Source: Costertonia aggregata
Lineage (GTDB): Bacteria > Bacteroidota > Bacteroidia > Flavobacteriales > Flavobacteriaceae
Assembly (NCBI RefSeq): GCF_013402795.1
Contig: NZ_CP058595.1
Coordinates: 1,337,501-1,401,500, forward strand
Reading direction: 5' to 3'
DNA: 64,000 bases
Below the pieces are notes generated by a model. That model saw nothing but the letters and a program-made list of their open reading frames with translations, was not told where the DNA came from and did no database searches. The first letter of the stretch is position 1. Each line of letters starts with the position of its first letter. Below are positions 8,654-17,166 of this stretch, piece by piece. The position numbers were made by a program, and so were the translations under genes.

Positions 8654-9340
8654 TTACTTTCTCACGATTATTGAACCGCCCAAAGTCTTGTCTTCTTTAA
8701 TTGTTTCAGGGTTTCCATAGATTTCGATAGTACCACCAGCGGTAACATTGGCATCTACATATTCCTTCGTTGTAATCGTGGCATTGCCTCCTGCGAAAAT
8801 GGTAATATCGGTTTGAGTCGATGTTAGTTCCTTTGCATCATATTGACCGCCACTACGCACATTAACATTTTGGTTTTCGGCATTTCCCGAAATTTTCAAT
8901 ACTCCTCCGGAAATGGCTTTGCTATCCAAATTACGGGTATCTACTTTTGTATGGATTTCTCCCCCTTCTTGGGAGCGCAAGGTCAAATATTTTGCTTGCA
9001 ACTCATTGTCGGAAACAATTTTAGCCCCTTCATTAGCATCGACCAATTGAATGTTTTTGGTGTGATATAACGTAACATTGGTTTCGTTACCATCCATGAA
9101 ATTGTCGAGTTCCATACGTATTTTGAGTCTTCCATCTTTGTTGGCAATATTTACCTCATCAGTGTCGTCTCCTGTAATACTTGCCCAGTTTTTATCGCTT
9201 TTGATAAGCTTCACATTAATCTGATCAAAAACCTTAACTTCATCAAAACTTTCGAGGTTTACCGTGATATCTCTTTCTTGTGCCGTCAAAGGCATTCCCA
9301 TTACAATTGTGGCTAATAGTGCCATTCCTATTTTTTTCAT
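8654..9340 (-). CDS. Head-GIN domain protein (DUF2807), exported
   Basis: The 228-residue protein has a signal peptide (KKIGMALLATIVMGMPLTAQ). After it comes the head-GIN pattern: FDEVKVFDQINVKLIKSD, then repeated short beta-strand turns rich in Gly, Asn and Thr (ISGGVLKISGNAENQNVNVRSGG, FAGGNATITT, TAGGTIEIYGNP). These build a right-handed parallel beta helix. Such proteins are called putative auto-transporter adhesins, but the biochemical role is unknown. It ends in VRK without a sorting domain, so it is likely periplasmic or surface-bound rather than secreted by the type IX system. A perfect 12-bp inverted repeat lies just upstream. Confidence 0.85.
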   Translation of the reverse strand: MKKIGMALLATIVMGMPLTAQERDITVNLESFDEVKVFDQINVKLIKSDKNWASITGDDTDEVNIANKDGRLKIRMELDNFMDGNETNVTLYHTKNIQLVDANEGAKIVSDNELQAKYLTLRSQEGGEIHTKVDTRNLDSKAISGGVLKISGNAENQNVNVRSGGQYDAKELTSTQTDITIFAGGNATITTKEYVDANVTAGGTIEIYGNPETIKEDKTLGGSIIVRK

Positions 9341-9360
9341 AAATTTTTTCTTTTAGCAAC

Positions 9361-9399
9361 TCCCAAAACATATTTATGTTAATCAAGTATGTTTTGGGA
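9361..9399. promoter_or_regulatory. Perfect 12-bp inverted repeat upstream of head-GIN gene
   Basis: Arms 9361-9372 (TCCCAAAACATA) and 9388-9399 are exact reverse complements with a 15-nt spacer. The element ends 21 nt before the head-GIN start codon. It could be a leader hairpin or an operator. It has no T-run on the minus strand after the stem, so it does not look like a terminator. Confidence 0.55.
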
Positions 9400-9527
9400 A
9401 ATATGTTCGTATTAAACTTTTAATTGTCAAAACAAAACTATTGGTTATGCAGTATGTGGGTTGTCGCTATACCATTTTTTACTGACCGTAACGCAAAACA
9501 GGTGTTTTTTGAAATTGAACAACTTAG

Positions 9528-9707
9528 TTATAGTTGTGGAAACCCAAAATAAACTACGGAGATAATTACCCCTACGATCAGCAGTACAAGAAATGCACTG
9601 AGTATGTATATACCCAATTTTGTTTTTTTGTTCTTTTGCAGAATGTACTCCCGTGTGGGTTCATCTGGTTCTTTTATAAATTTTGTTTTTTCTTCTCTCT
9701 CTTTCAT
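9528..9707 (-). CDS. Small single-pass membrane protein, 59 residues
   Basis: ATG at 9707 opens a 59-codon frame ending in TAA at 9528-9530. The N-terminal half is highly charged (MKEREEKTKFIKEPDEPTRE, then YILQKNKKTK). The rest is a membrane helix (about 31-53, GIYILSAFLVLLIVGVIISV) ending in YFGFPQL. Positive residues just before the helix predict a cytoplasmic N-terminus. It starts 23 nt after the stop of the succinate-semialdehyde dehydrogenase gene, so it is likely the distal gene of that unit. No family recognised. Confidence 0.65.
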   Translation of the reverse strand: MKEREEKTKFIKEPDEPTREYILQKNKKTKLGIYILSAFLVLLIVGVIISVVYFGFPQL

Positions 9708-9730
9708 GTTTTTGTTTTTAGTTGATACAT

Positions 9731-11086
9731 TTATTTCTTGATGTACACCGTTTTTTTATTGGTAAATGCTAGAATACCTTCTTTCGAAAGTTCACGACCA
9801 TACCCGGAGGCTCTTGTTCCGCCAAAGGGGAGCCTTGGATCGGATTTTACCATCTCGTTGATGAAAAAACCACCATCAGGTATTGATCCTGCCATTCTTA
9901 TTGCTTCATCTATATCTTGTGTAAAGAGCATTGTGCCCAAGCCAAATTTGGAGTCGGCGGCAAGCGCTATTGAATCTTCCCTGTTTTTTGCCCTTACAAT
10001 AGCTGCAACAGGCCCAAAAAGTTCTTCGTCAAAAGCGGGCATTCCTTTTCTGACATTTTCCAAAATGGTCGGCTCAAAAAAATTACCGTCTTTTTGATTT
10101 CCGTAGGTAACGTTAGCACCTTTGTCAACTGATTCTCGTATTTGGTTTTCCAACGTGTCAACCAAATCCGGGCGGGCCAAAACTCCTATTTCGGTTTCAG
10201 GTTTTATGGGGTTTCCCGATCTTAAGGATTGTATTTTTTCCTTGAAAACGGTATTGAATTTGGCATAAATTTCATCTACAACAACAAAACGTTTTGCAGC
10301 AATACAACTTTGTCCGGTATTTTGCATTCTAGCGTTCACTATTGTATCTATATACTTGTCCAAATCTGCATCTTCCCATACGATACAGGCATTGTTACCA
10401 CCAAGTTCCATTACTGTTTTTTTCAAATGTTTCCCGGCCAATGCGGCTATGGAACGACCTGCTTTTTCACTTCCGGTAAGAGTAATGCCCTGAACCCGGC
10501 TATCTGCTATGATGTCTTCTATAGTATCGTGGTCGGCCAAAACGGTTTGAAAACATCCTTCGGGATAACCGGCATCCCTGAACAATTGTTCCAATGCTAA
10601 GGCACAACCCGTAGTATTCGCTGCGTGTTTTAAAATAGCCGTGTTCCCGGCCGTCAAAGTAGGGGCGGCAAACCGTATGACCTGCCAAAACGGAAAATTC
10701 CAAGGCATTATGGCCAAAATAGTTCCCACTGGGTCATAACTCACAAAACTTTCGTCCGCATCTGTTTCAATAAGCTCATCAGCTAAAAATTGAGCTGCGT
10801 TCTTTACATAAAAATCACAGGCCCAAACACATTTTTCAATTTCCGATATGCTTTGGGTGATGGGCTTTCCCATTTCTTGGGTCATCAATTCGGAGTATTC
10901 CTTTTTCCTTTCTATCAACAACTCGGACACTTTTTGCAACAAATTTGTGCGATGTACGATTTGTTCGTACTTCCAAAGCTTGAAGGCCACATTTGATTTT
11001 TCGAGAATTTGCTCTATTTCGGCTTCGGTATGTAACTTATACTCCCTGATGAGCTGAGCTGTAAAAGGATTTTTGGTTGTAATCAT
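9731..11086 (-). CDS. gabD: NAD(P)-dependent succinate-semialdehyde dehydrogenase
   Basis: The 451-residue aldehyde dehydrogenase has the family blocks in order: MPWNFPFWQVIRFAAPTL, GSEKAGRSIAALAGKH, the glutamate motif MELGGNNACIV, the nucleophile motif NTGQSCIAAKRF, and the C-terminal LPFGGTRASGYGREL. The short N-terminus and these blocks fit the succinate-semialdehyde dehydrogenase branch (about 455 residues), which oxidises succinic semialdehyde to succinate. A relaxed specificity for other aldehydes is possible. I take ATG 11086 (MITTKNPFT) rather than an upstream start that adds 20 residues without homology to the family. A small membrane protein gene follows closely. Confidence 0.88.
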   Translation of the reverse strand: MITTKNPFTAQLIREYKLHTEAEIEQILEKSNVAFKLWKYEQIVHRTNLLQKVSELLIERKKEYSELMTQEMGKPITQSISEIEKCVWACDFYVKNAAQFLADELIETDADESFVSYDPVGTILAIMPWNFPFWQVIRFAAPTLTAGNTAILKHAANTTGCALALEQLFRDAGYPEGCFQTVLADHDTIEDIIADSRVQGITLTGSEKAGRSIAALAGKHLKKTVMELGGNNACIVWEDADLDKYIDTIVNARMQNTGQSCIAAKRFVVVDEIYAKFNTVFKEKIQSLRSGNPIKPETEIGVLARPDLVDTLENQIRESVDKGANVTYGNQKDGNFFEPTILENVRKGMPAFDEELFGPVAAIVRAKNREDSIALAADSKFGLGTMLFTQDIDEAIRMAGSIPDGGFFINEMVKSDPRLPFGGTRASGYGRELSKEGILAFTNKKTVYIKK

Positions 11087-11202
11087 CTGACACTTATTTG
11101 TATTATCGGGCAATATACATATGTGAAACCTTTTGAAATACTCCAATCGGTTTTCTCCTTAATGCTACCGAAGATATGCGGACTAGATCAATCTTTTATT
11201 TT

Positions 11203-11213
11203 TTTGCGTCAAT
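11203..11213 (+). promoter_or_regulatory. TTTGCGTCAAT element upstream of the YtxH operon
   Basis: The 11-mer sits 65 nt before the YtxH start codon. The same 11-mer occurs upstream of the peroxiredoxin-like gene (12827-12837, minus) and a near copy upstream of dps (35541-35551, minus). From its TTTG, 19 nt lead to TAAATAGC at 11226-11233, a partial match to the Bacteroidota -33/-7 arrangement, so it may overlap a promoter. Confidence 0.4.
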
Positions 11214-11278
11214 CACATCCAAGCCTAAATAGCACTTTTGCAAATGGATAATTAATACTAATTTTTAAATATTATATT

Positions 11279-11608
11279 ATGAACGATAATGGAAATACAT
11301 TTTTAGGAGTATTGGCAGGAACTGCAATCGGTGCCGCATTGGGAATTCTCTTCGCACCCGATAAAGGTTCCGCAACACGTAGAAAAATCGCCGAACAAGC
11401 TGAAGCAACAAGAGACTCCATTGCTGAAAGCACATATGATCTTAGGGATAGGGCAGCAGCAACGGTGGCTTCAAAAAGAGAATCTTTGGACAATCAGTTG
11501 GAAAATATCGTATCTGACGTAAGTCATAAGACCGAGGATGTCATTACCACCCTAGAAAAGAAATTGGCTGAATTGAAAACAAAAAATAAAAAATTACAGA
11601 AATCGTAA
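11279..11608 (+). CDS. YtxH-family stress protein
   Basis: The 109-residue protein begins with one membrane helix rich in Gly and Ala (TFLGVLAGTAIGAALGILFAPDKG, about 6-29), the YtxH signature. A long Lys/Glu-rich amphipathic helix with repeated Ala/Glu/Lys follows. YtxH proteins are linked to general stress in Firmicutes and are common in Flavobacteriia, with unknown biochemistry. Its TAA overlaps the ATG of the next gene by one base (TAATG), showing a translationally coupled three-gene operon. Confidence 0.88.
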   Translation: MNDNGNTFLGVLAGTAIGAALGILFAPDKGSATRRKIAEQAEATRDSIAESTYDLRDRAAATVASKRESLDNQLENIVSDVSHKTEDVITTLEKKLAELKTKNKKLQKS

Positions 11609-11955
11609 TGGGAATAATCGATGCATTGGATGAAACCAGTTCTGAGGCTGCCGAAAAGGGTGAAGCGTATGTACGTACGACCAAGAAATACTATGAATTA
11701 AAAGTATTTCAACAGTTGGCCATTCTTTCCTCAACAGGATGTAAAGCTGCCATTTACGGTATTCTTTGCACCCTTGGACTTATTTTTATGGCCGTGGCGG
11801 CAGCTTCTGCCCTTAATGTTTATTTTGACCATGCAGCTTTGGGCTATTTGATAGTAGCTCTGTCATTTTTTGTGATTATAGCTATCGTCTATACACTTAG
11901 AAACAAAATCGAAAGGATGGTCATCCGCAAGCTTTCGGAAAATTATTTTGACTAA
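11608..11955 (+). CDS. Phage-holin-family-like small membrane protein
   Basis: The 115-residue protein has two membrane helices (about 46-70, AAIYGILCTLGLIFMAVAAASAL, and 76-95, ALGYLIVALSFFVIIAIVY). They are flanked by a charged N-terminus and a basic C-terminal tail. This layout fits the 'phage holin family'/YqjE-like proteins seen beside YtxH genes. There is no phage context, so lysis is not implied; a membrane stress role is likelier. Coupled to both neighbours by one-base stop/start overlaps. Confidence 0.75.
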   Translation: MGIIDALDETSSEAAEKGEAYVRTTKKYYELKVFQQLAILSSTGCKAAIYGILCTLGLIFMAVAAASALNVYFDHAALGYLIVALSFFVIIAIVYTLRNKIERMVIRKLSENYFD

Positions 11956-12161
11956 TGAAAAGAAAACCATACACCTCTCTAAAAGAAATCAAGTTAGAGT
12001 TACAGACCTTGAATTTGCAACGCAAAATTCAAATGGAAGAACTAAAATTGACAAGACATCAATTCAAAGAAGATTTGAGACCTATGAATTGGATAAGTAC
12101 ATTGTTAAAAGGGGTAAAAAAATATGGGGTTTTGATGTTACTTAAAAAAATCATCAAATAG
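11955..12161 (+). CDS. Small basic protein of the YtxH operon (DUF6327-like)
   Basis: The 68-residue protein (MKRKPYTSLKEIKLELQTLN...) is rich in Lys and Leu and mostly helical. The final KKYGVLMLLKKIIK could be amphipathic. The position, as third gene after YtxH and the holin-like protein, matches a small family I associate with DUF6327 in Flavobacteriia. That name is from memory and not verified. Its ATG overlaps the upstream stop (TAATG). An overlapping alternative frame starting at 11948 is rejected because it lacks this coupling logic and family resemblance. Confidence 0.7.
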   Translation: MKRKPYTSLKEIKLELQTLNLQRKIQMEELKLTRHQFKEDLRPMNWISTLLKGVKKYGVLMLLKKIIK

Positions 12162-12189
12162 CGATTTCTTTAAAATATAGAAACAAATA

Positions 12190-12225
12190 AAAGGTTGTGA
12201 TGTTTTCAACATCACAACCTTTTTT
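12190..12225. terminator. Bidirectional terminator between YtxH operon and peroxiredoxin-like gene
   Basis: A 15-bp perfect stem (12190-12204 with 12208-12222) around a three-base loop is flanked by A and T runs on both sides. It can end both converging transcripts. Confidence 0.9.
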
Positions 12226-12240
12226 AGCTATTTTCCCATA

Positions 12241-12750
12241 TTATTGTCCGCCACGGGCAGGATAATCATTTTTACGCACATAATCTATAGCCGATAACAT
12301 ATCGTCCCAGTTGGGCCGTGCAAAAGGCATGCTCTGAATGGCAGAGGCATATAATGTATTATCTGGTTTTACCAAAAATACGGCCGGTTCCGAAAACTTA
12401 TTGGGCTCTGAATCTTTTATTCCCTCAGAAATAAAGAGTCCCCATTCCCTAGCTTTTTCTATAGATAGATTATAGCCGACCGGCAATTCGGGTATGGCCC
12501 AGGTGTCTCCTGCTTTTTTTGCGCGTTCCTCGTTATCGCAGCTAATAGCGATTAAATGTACGCCACGTTCGCTAAAATCTTCTAACTTAGCTGCAAGGGC
12601 CTCCAAGTAGTTTTTACAAATAGGACAATGTAATCCCCTATAAAAAACGAGCATGGTAAATGTTTCACTTTGTTGTGCCCTCAAGCTCCATTGGGTATCG
12701 TTGATCAATTGCAACTCTAAATCGGGTACTTTTGTTTTGGGTTTTATCAT
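12241..12750 (-). CDS. Peroxiredoxin-like (AhpC/TSA) family protein
   Basis: The 169-residue thioredoxin-fold protein carries FYRGLHCPICKNYL with C42 and C45, in place of the usual TxxC peroxidatic site of peroxiredoxins. The CPxC spacing matches the 'peroxiredoxin-like family' (DUF899/AhpC-like) that reads like a reductase or atypical peroxidase. It has no signal peptide and is cytoplasmic. Tail residues NDYPARGG are polar. It is monocistronic, ending in a shared terminator. A TTTGCGTCAAT element lies 76 nt upstream, which is also found before the YtxH operon and close to dps. That suggests co-regulation with stress genes. Confidence 0.82.
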   Translation of the reverse strand: MIKPKTKVPDLELQLINDTQWSLRAQQSETFTMLVFYRGLHCPICKNYLEALAAKLEDFSERGVHLIAISCDNEERAKKAGDTWAIPELPVGYNLSIEKAREWGLFISEGIKDSEPNKFSEPAVFLVKPDNTLYASAIQSMPFARPNWDDMLSAIDYVRKNDYPARGGQ

Positions 12751-12826
12751 TTTTATTTGATTTTAAAATTGAATTTTTTAAAAATAGACAGTCAGGGAGT
12801 GAAGTTTTGACAGGATGGGTTGAATT

Positions 12827-12837
12827 ATTGACGCAAA
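12827..12837 (-). promoter_or_regulatory. TTTGCGTCAAT element upstream of peroxiredoxin-like gene
   Basis: Exact minus-strand copy of the 11-mer seen at 11203-11213, ending 76 nt before the start codon. Confidence 0.4.
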
Positions 12838-12965
12838 TCGATATAGCCAATTCATGAAGCAAATTATTTCTGGGCAATCCCAAAAAGCAGGAGAAGTAAA
12901 ATTAACAGTGTTTTCTAGATAAGCATCGGAGGATTTTGAATCCTGATTATGCGGTTAAGCTTGGT

Positions 12966-14261
12966 TCAGGCACCGAGAAATCGTAAAATCTCTTCTTTAT
13001 CTTTTTTGTTTGTAATGCAGGAATCAACATCACTTCTTATGGCTTCCCTTTCCTTTGCAATGGCTTTTTTATCGGCATTGTAAATGCTGCCCATTGCGTT
13101 CAAATAATCCAAAATTCGAATTAACCCGATCATCAAGGTTGTATTGTTTTTGGCGTAGAGCCGAATGGGCTGCAGTATGGTGCTCAAAAGTTCTGATGTA
13201 GAAATATTGGTTGTAGTAACAACAATTCCCTTTTGGTTAGCGTTGATCGAGGTATAGGTGGGCAAACGTACCATCTTATGCAGTAAAGGCCCCAATTTAT
13301 GAACAACATCAAGTGCGGTACCAGGGTCGTTGATACCGGGTGACATGGCCCTGACGGCAACCTCCATAAGTTTAATAAGACCAAGTAGCGGATGGTGACC
13401 GTCATGAAGATCCTTGGAAACAGTGCAAGCAAAACATAAGGCCCCTTCCTCTTCTTTGGTCAATTTTCTACTTGTTTTCAATAGGGGGCTATCTTTCAAG
13501 ATATGCTGGCTTGAATATGGGATTACGATAAGTTGTAAATCGGCATCAAAAAGTTTGGAATCCACCAAATCAATATCAAATCCTTGAAAATAGCCGCTTT
13601 CTTCAGAGGCAATAACAGTAAAATCATCCGTTCTTAGATGTTGTAGAGGTGTTTTTCTCCGTAGTTCCCTATCCAATAGCCCGTCTAATTTTGTATCGGT
13701 TCGCTTGTATATACCCTCAACAATGTTTTGGATTTGTACGGCACTTGAAATATTGTGGATGAAGGAAACAAAAAGACCTACACAACACACCCCGAATATG
13801 GCAGCGATTGTGGTGGACAAGCCTACCGTACTGTCTTCAAGTTCATAGGCTCCTAACGAGATCAAAACTATCGTGCAATACAGTAGGGTACCAATGTAGC
13901 AACCCAAAATGAGTTGGTGCCGTTTGTTCGAAACCAGACCGGGCAGCAATCTGGGTGAAAAATTAGATGAAGCTTGGTTCAGCACCACCATGACCATGGT
14001 AAAACTAAAAACGGTCAACGACAATATGCCGGCGATAAGCGTGGAAAGGATGGTACGGGCCGTATCCGTATCATCAATGAACAAATAAGGATAATCCCCT
14101 TTCATATTCGATACCAAATCAAAGTCCTCAAAGGACAAGGTAAAAAATGCGAAACAAAAAAGAGTGAAACTTATAAAAACAGGATAAAATGCTATGCTAC
14201 GCATGGCTACATCATATCCTTTCTTTATGACTTTCTTGGCTAAGGCAATGGGATTCTGCAT
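12966..14261 (-). CDS. DUF2254 membrane protein
   Basis: The 431-residue protein has four predicted membrane helices in the first 175 residues (about 24-42, 68-92, 114-134, 145-168). A soluble C-terminal half follows. The block SSNFSPRLLPGLVSNKRHQLILGCYIGT and the later AMSPGINDPGTALDVV are the recognisable DUF2254 signatures. The function of the family is unknown. It seems monocistronic and reads away from the lipoprotein gene at 14468. A short frame (14212-14376) overlaps its start and is discussed under rejected items. Confidence 0.88.
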   Translation of the reverse strand: MQNPIALAKKVIKKGYDVAMRSIAFYPVFISFTLFCFAFFTLSFEDFDLVSNMKGDYPYLFIDDTDTARTILSTLIAGILSLTVFSFTMVMVVLNQASSNFSPRLLPGLVSNKRHQLILGCYIGTLLYCTIVLISLGAYELEDSTVGLSTTIAAIFGVCCVGLFVSFIHNISSAVQIQNIVEGIYKRTDTKLDGLLDRELRRKTPLQHLRTDDFTVIASEESGYFQGFDIDLVDSKLFDADLQLIVIPYSSQHILKDSPLLKTSRKLTKEEEGALCFACTVSKDLHDGHHPLLGLIKLMEVAVRAMSPGINDPGTALDVVHKLGPLLHKMVRLPTYTSINANQKGIVVTTTNISTSELLSTILQPIRLYAKNNTTLMIGLIRILDYLNAMGSIYNADKKAIAKEREAIRSDVDSCITNKKDKEEILRFLGA

Positions 14262-14467
14262 ATAAATGTAATAAGCTATAAAAGTGGCCTAAGAAAATCA
14301 AAACTACGGCCACAATCAGTTTTAATGCTAACGCAACCAACTTTATAAACTTTCCTTCAGCGAATCGGTATCGCATTCCGTTAACCTTAAAATGGTTACA
14401 GCACGCCATAATGGTCAAGTAGGTATAGTTTTGTATCAAACGATTTATGAATTTAAAACATATACAT

Positions 14468-15043
14468 ATGAAAAAGTTACTATTACTCGGAATGTCATTA
14501 ACGGTCTTGAGTGCATGCAATATCAAAAAAGAGGAAAAAGGTGAAATGCCGGAATTGGATGTAGATGTAACCGCTGATGCCGGAGAATTGCCGGAATACG
14601 ATGTGAATTGGGCCGATGTGAATGTAGGAACGAGAACAGATACCTTGGAAATTCCCAAAGTGGTCATCGTTATGGAAGAGGAGACCGTAGAGGTGCCTTA
14701 TATTGATGTTGATATGCCAGACGGAGATGAGAAATTCGAAAAAACGATAATGGTAGAGGCCGAGGTTACCGATAAGGAACATTCCCTCGAAATCCAAGAA
14801 ATTTGGGCATCGGGAGATAACCTATATGTCATTTCCCAGTTAGAGCCCACAGAACAATCTATCGGAGATAAGAAAATGCGGGTATCTGACCAAATTACCT
14901 TGAATGCTCCCGATTTAAACGTAAGACATTACATTATTGGTGTAAAACCAGAACGTGTATTCAATATGCAATATGATTATTTGGATTCCAAAGAGAACCT
15001 AAAATCCTCATTGAACGATTACACCGTGATTTATACCAAATAA
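14468..15043 (+). CDS. Acidic lipoprotein, 191 residues, unknown
   Basis: From ATG 14468 the product begins with a lipoprotein signal (KKLLLLGMSLTVLSAC, lipid Cys about 16). The mature protein is strongly acidic, with repeated strand motifs built on Asp/Val (ELDVDVTAD, YDVNWADVNVG, PYIDVDMPDGDEK). A beta-rich C-terminal half follows (IWASGDNLYVISQLEP...). It is probably an envelope protein of the inner leaflet or periplasm. No family recognised. A terminator follows directly at 15064-15104. Confidence 0.75.
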   Translation: MKKLLLLGMSLTVLSACNIKKEEKGEMPELDVDVTADAGELPEYDVNWADVNVGTRTDTLEIPKVVIVMEEETVEVPYIDVDMPDGDEKFEKTIMVEAEVTDKEHSLEIQEIWASGDNLYVISQLEPTEQSIGDKKMRVSDQITLNAPDLNVRHYIIGVKPERVFNMQYDYLDSKENLKSSLNDYTVIYTK

Positions 15044-15063
15044 GATTGGTTGGTTGTTAGTTT

Positions 15064-15104
15064 AAAATGGTGCTGGCACACTTCAAAGTCGGCGCCATTT
15101 TTTT
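15064..15104 (+). terminator. Terminator after the acidic lipoprotein gene
   Basis: A 10-bp stem (15064-15073 with 15092-15101, one G-T pair) with an 18-nt loop ends in a T-run. It also argues that the topoisomerase gene starts downstream of 15104. Confidence 0.7.
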
Positions 15105-15126
15105 GATGATAACCAAACATAAGGCC

Positions 15127-16206
15127 ATGAAAACAGACCCTTCTCTATTAAATACTTTACTAAGCGAGCCAAAAAAGGCAATAAGCCATTTAGATCTTGT
15201 ATATGTATCTGATGACAAAATGCCCATCATACGTAAGAAAAACGGCGATGGTTTTCAATATCTATATGGTGATAGGGCATTAAGACAAAAAGAAGATCTA
15301 CAACGTATCAAAGCATTGGTGATTCCCCCAGCATGGCAAAATGTAAAGATTACCCATCTACCCAATGGGCATCTGCAAGCCGTGGGCAGGGATACCAAAA
15401 AACGCAAACAGTACAAGTACCACGAGCTCTGGACCAAGGTTCGCAAACAGACCAAATTTTATCGTATGGGCCTATTCGGGAAATCCCTTCCCAAAATCCG
15501 AAAAACCGTTGACTTAGATCTGGAACAAAAAAAATGGACAAGAACCAAAGTGCTGGCCTTGGTGGTACGCCTTATGGAAGAGACCCACATACGAATAGGT
15601 AACGAACAATATGCGCGATACAATCAAACTTACGGCATTTCCACACTCAGAAAACGCCATGTACATATCAACAAAGAAAAGATGAAATTTGAGTTCAAGG
15701 GAAAAAGAGGTAAGGAGCATAAGGTGACGGTCCGAAATAAAAAATTGATTCGCTTGGTAAGCCAATGTGAAGAAATACCGGGTTGGGAATTATTCCATTA
15801 TTACGATAACGATGGAAACAAAGAACAAATCGACAGCGGAATGGTCAATGCCTATGTAAAGGAAATAAGCGGAATGGACTTTACCGCAAAAGATTTTAGA
15901 ACCTGGGCCGCTGGTGTGATTTTTTTCAACTCTCTTATGGATATGGGCACTACCAAAGATAAAGAAGGCATTAAATCAAATATACTGGCAGCTTATGATA
16001 CCACGGCCAAAGCACTCGGCAACACGCGCAACGTATGCCGAAGTTCATATGTACACCCAATACTACCAATGGCCTATGAAAAAGGGAAATTGAACATCTA
16101 TTTTGAAAAAGCGAGCCGCCCAGACGCCGTAACCAAATATTTATCGTCTTCGGAGATAGCTCTTTTAGATGTAATAGCGACATATAAACCTGAATTAAAA
16201 GAATAA
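15127..16206 (+). CDS. DNA topoisomerase IB (eukaryote/poxvirus type)
   Basis: The 359-residue enzyme relaxes supercoils through a 3'-phosphotyrosyl intermediate. Its catalytic tyrosine is Y308 in CRSSYVHP. Other family blocks are LRQKEDLQRIKALVIPPAW at the N-terminus, VRLMEETHIRIGNEQYA with the active-site Arg, FKGKRGKEHKV, and DFRTWAAGV. The length matches bacterial IB enzymes. ATG 15127 is preferred because starts further upstream fall in or next to the previous gene's terminator; ATG 15106 is an alternative. It sits 4 nt before the MscS gene and likely shares its transcript, in a stretch of stress genes. Confidence 0.95.
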   Translation: MKTDPSLLNTLLSEPKKAISHLDLVYVSDDKMPIIRKKNGDGFQYLYGDRALRQKEDLQRIKALVIPPAWQNVKITHLPNGHLQAVGRDTKKRKQYKYHELWTKVRKQTKFYRMGLFGKSLPKIRKTVDLDLEQKKWTRTKVLALVVRLMEETHIRIGNEQYARYNQTYGISTLRKRHVHINKEKMKFEFKGKRGKEHKVTVRNKKLIRLVSQCEEIPGWELFHYYDNDGNKEQIDSGMVNAYVKEISGMDFTAKDFRTWAAGVIFFNSLMDMGTTKDKEGIKSNILAAYDTTAKALGNTRNVCRSSYVHPILPMAYEKGKLNIYFEKASRPDAVTKYLSSSEIALLDVIATYKPELKE

Positions 16207-16210
16207 GATC

Positions 16211-17086
16211 ATGAATATAAACTTGGAAAACGCATGGAACGAGATGATCAAACGCCTAGAATCATGGGTGGATCAGCTGGTCATTAACCTACCCAACATT
16301 ATTTTGGCCATTATCGTTTTTATTGTCGTGATACTCTTGTCAAAATATATCAGCAAATTGGCCTTACGCCTACTTGATAAAAGTAAACTACAGCGATCAA
16401 TGAAAAATGTGATCGCTAAATTGGTATCGGTATTGGTCATATTGGGAGGTATTTTTTTGGTGCTGGGCATTCTAGACCTGAGCAAGGCGTTGAATACCAT
16501 TTTGGCAGGTGCAGGTGTAGCAGGTTTGGCCGTTGGTTTGGCTTTGCAGGGCGCATTATCCAACACGTATTCGGGCATTGTGCTTTCCTATATCAAACAG
16601 GTAAAATTCGGTGACTGGATAGAGAGCAACAACTATGAAGGCGAAGTGGTAGATTTGGACCTTAGGGCCGTTACCATAAAGCAACCGGACAATAATCTGG
16701 TATACATCCCCAACAAGCTCGTACTTGAAAATCCCATAAAAAACTATTCGACCACGGCACAGTCCAGGGTAATTTTGGAATGTGGGGTCGGATACTCGTC
16801 CGATTTGGAATTTGTGCGTGAACTGGTCAACAAGACCATTGTTGAAAATTTTGAACCGGTTGAAAGTAAGGACGACGTAATTTTTCTGTATACCGGTTTT
16901 GGGGACAGTTCCATAAACTTTGAAGTTCGGTTTTGGATTGACTCCACTTCGGCCTTAGAGGTGTTAAAAGCCAAAACAGAAGCTATGATCGCCATTAAAA
17001 AGGTATTTGACGAAAATGATATCAATATCCCGTTCCCTATCAGAACCCTTGATTTTCCGGATAACTTCCCAATGGAAAAAGTATAG
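16211..17086 (+). CDS. mscS: Small-conductance mechanosensitive channel, MscS family
   Basis: The 291-residue protein has three membrane helices (about 24-46, 63-85, 88-112). The pore helix TILAGAGVAGLAVGLALQGAL is Gly/Ala rich as in MscS. The beta domain follows, with FGDWIESNNYEGEVVDLDLRAVTIKQ and NNLVYIPNKLV, then the alpha/beta C-terminal cage. The length is close to E. coli MscS (286). It protects cells from lysis on osmotic downshift. It is downstream of the topoisomerase gene by 4 nt and ended by a clear terminator. Confidence 0.95.
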   Translation: MNINLENAWNEMIKRLESWVDQLVINLPNIILAIIVFIVVILLSKYISKLALRLLDKSKLQRSMKNVIAKLVSVLVILGGIFLVLGILDLSKALNTILAGAGVAGLAVGLALQGALSNTYSGIVLSYIKQVKFGDWIESNNYEGEVVDLDLRAVTIKQPDNNLVYIPNKLVLENPIKNYSTTAQSRVILECGVGYSSDLEFVRELVNKTIVENFEPVESKDDVIFLYTGFGDSSINFEVRFWIDSTSALEVLKAKTEAMIAIKKVFDENDINIPFPIRTLDFPDNFPMEKV

Positions 17087-17115
17087 TTATAGAACTAGAA
17101 TTGTAGAACCAAAAA

Positions 17116-17145
17116 GGCCACCTACAAAAAAGGTGGCCTTTTTTA
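17116..17145. terminator. Terminator between mscS and the convergent DUF2945 gene
   Basis: Stem GGCCACCT (17116-17123) with AGGTGGCC (17131-17138) followed by a T-run. Its A-run on the left makes it work on both strands. Confidence 0.9.
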
Positions 17146-17166
17146 TTGAAAAAAATATCAAGGCAA

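Noticed and set aside
14212-14409. Minus-strand frame with a hydrophobic helix overlapping the DUF2254 start
   Set aside because: It overlaps the DUF2254 gene by about 50 nt in another frame. A hydrophobic stretch alone is weak evidence; it could be real but I cannot support it.
15067-15126. N-terminal extension of topoisomerase IB
   Set aside because: It would start inside the terminator of the preceding lipoprotein gene and adds residues unlike the family.
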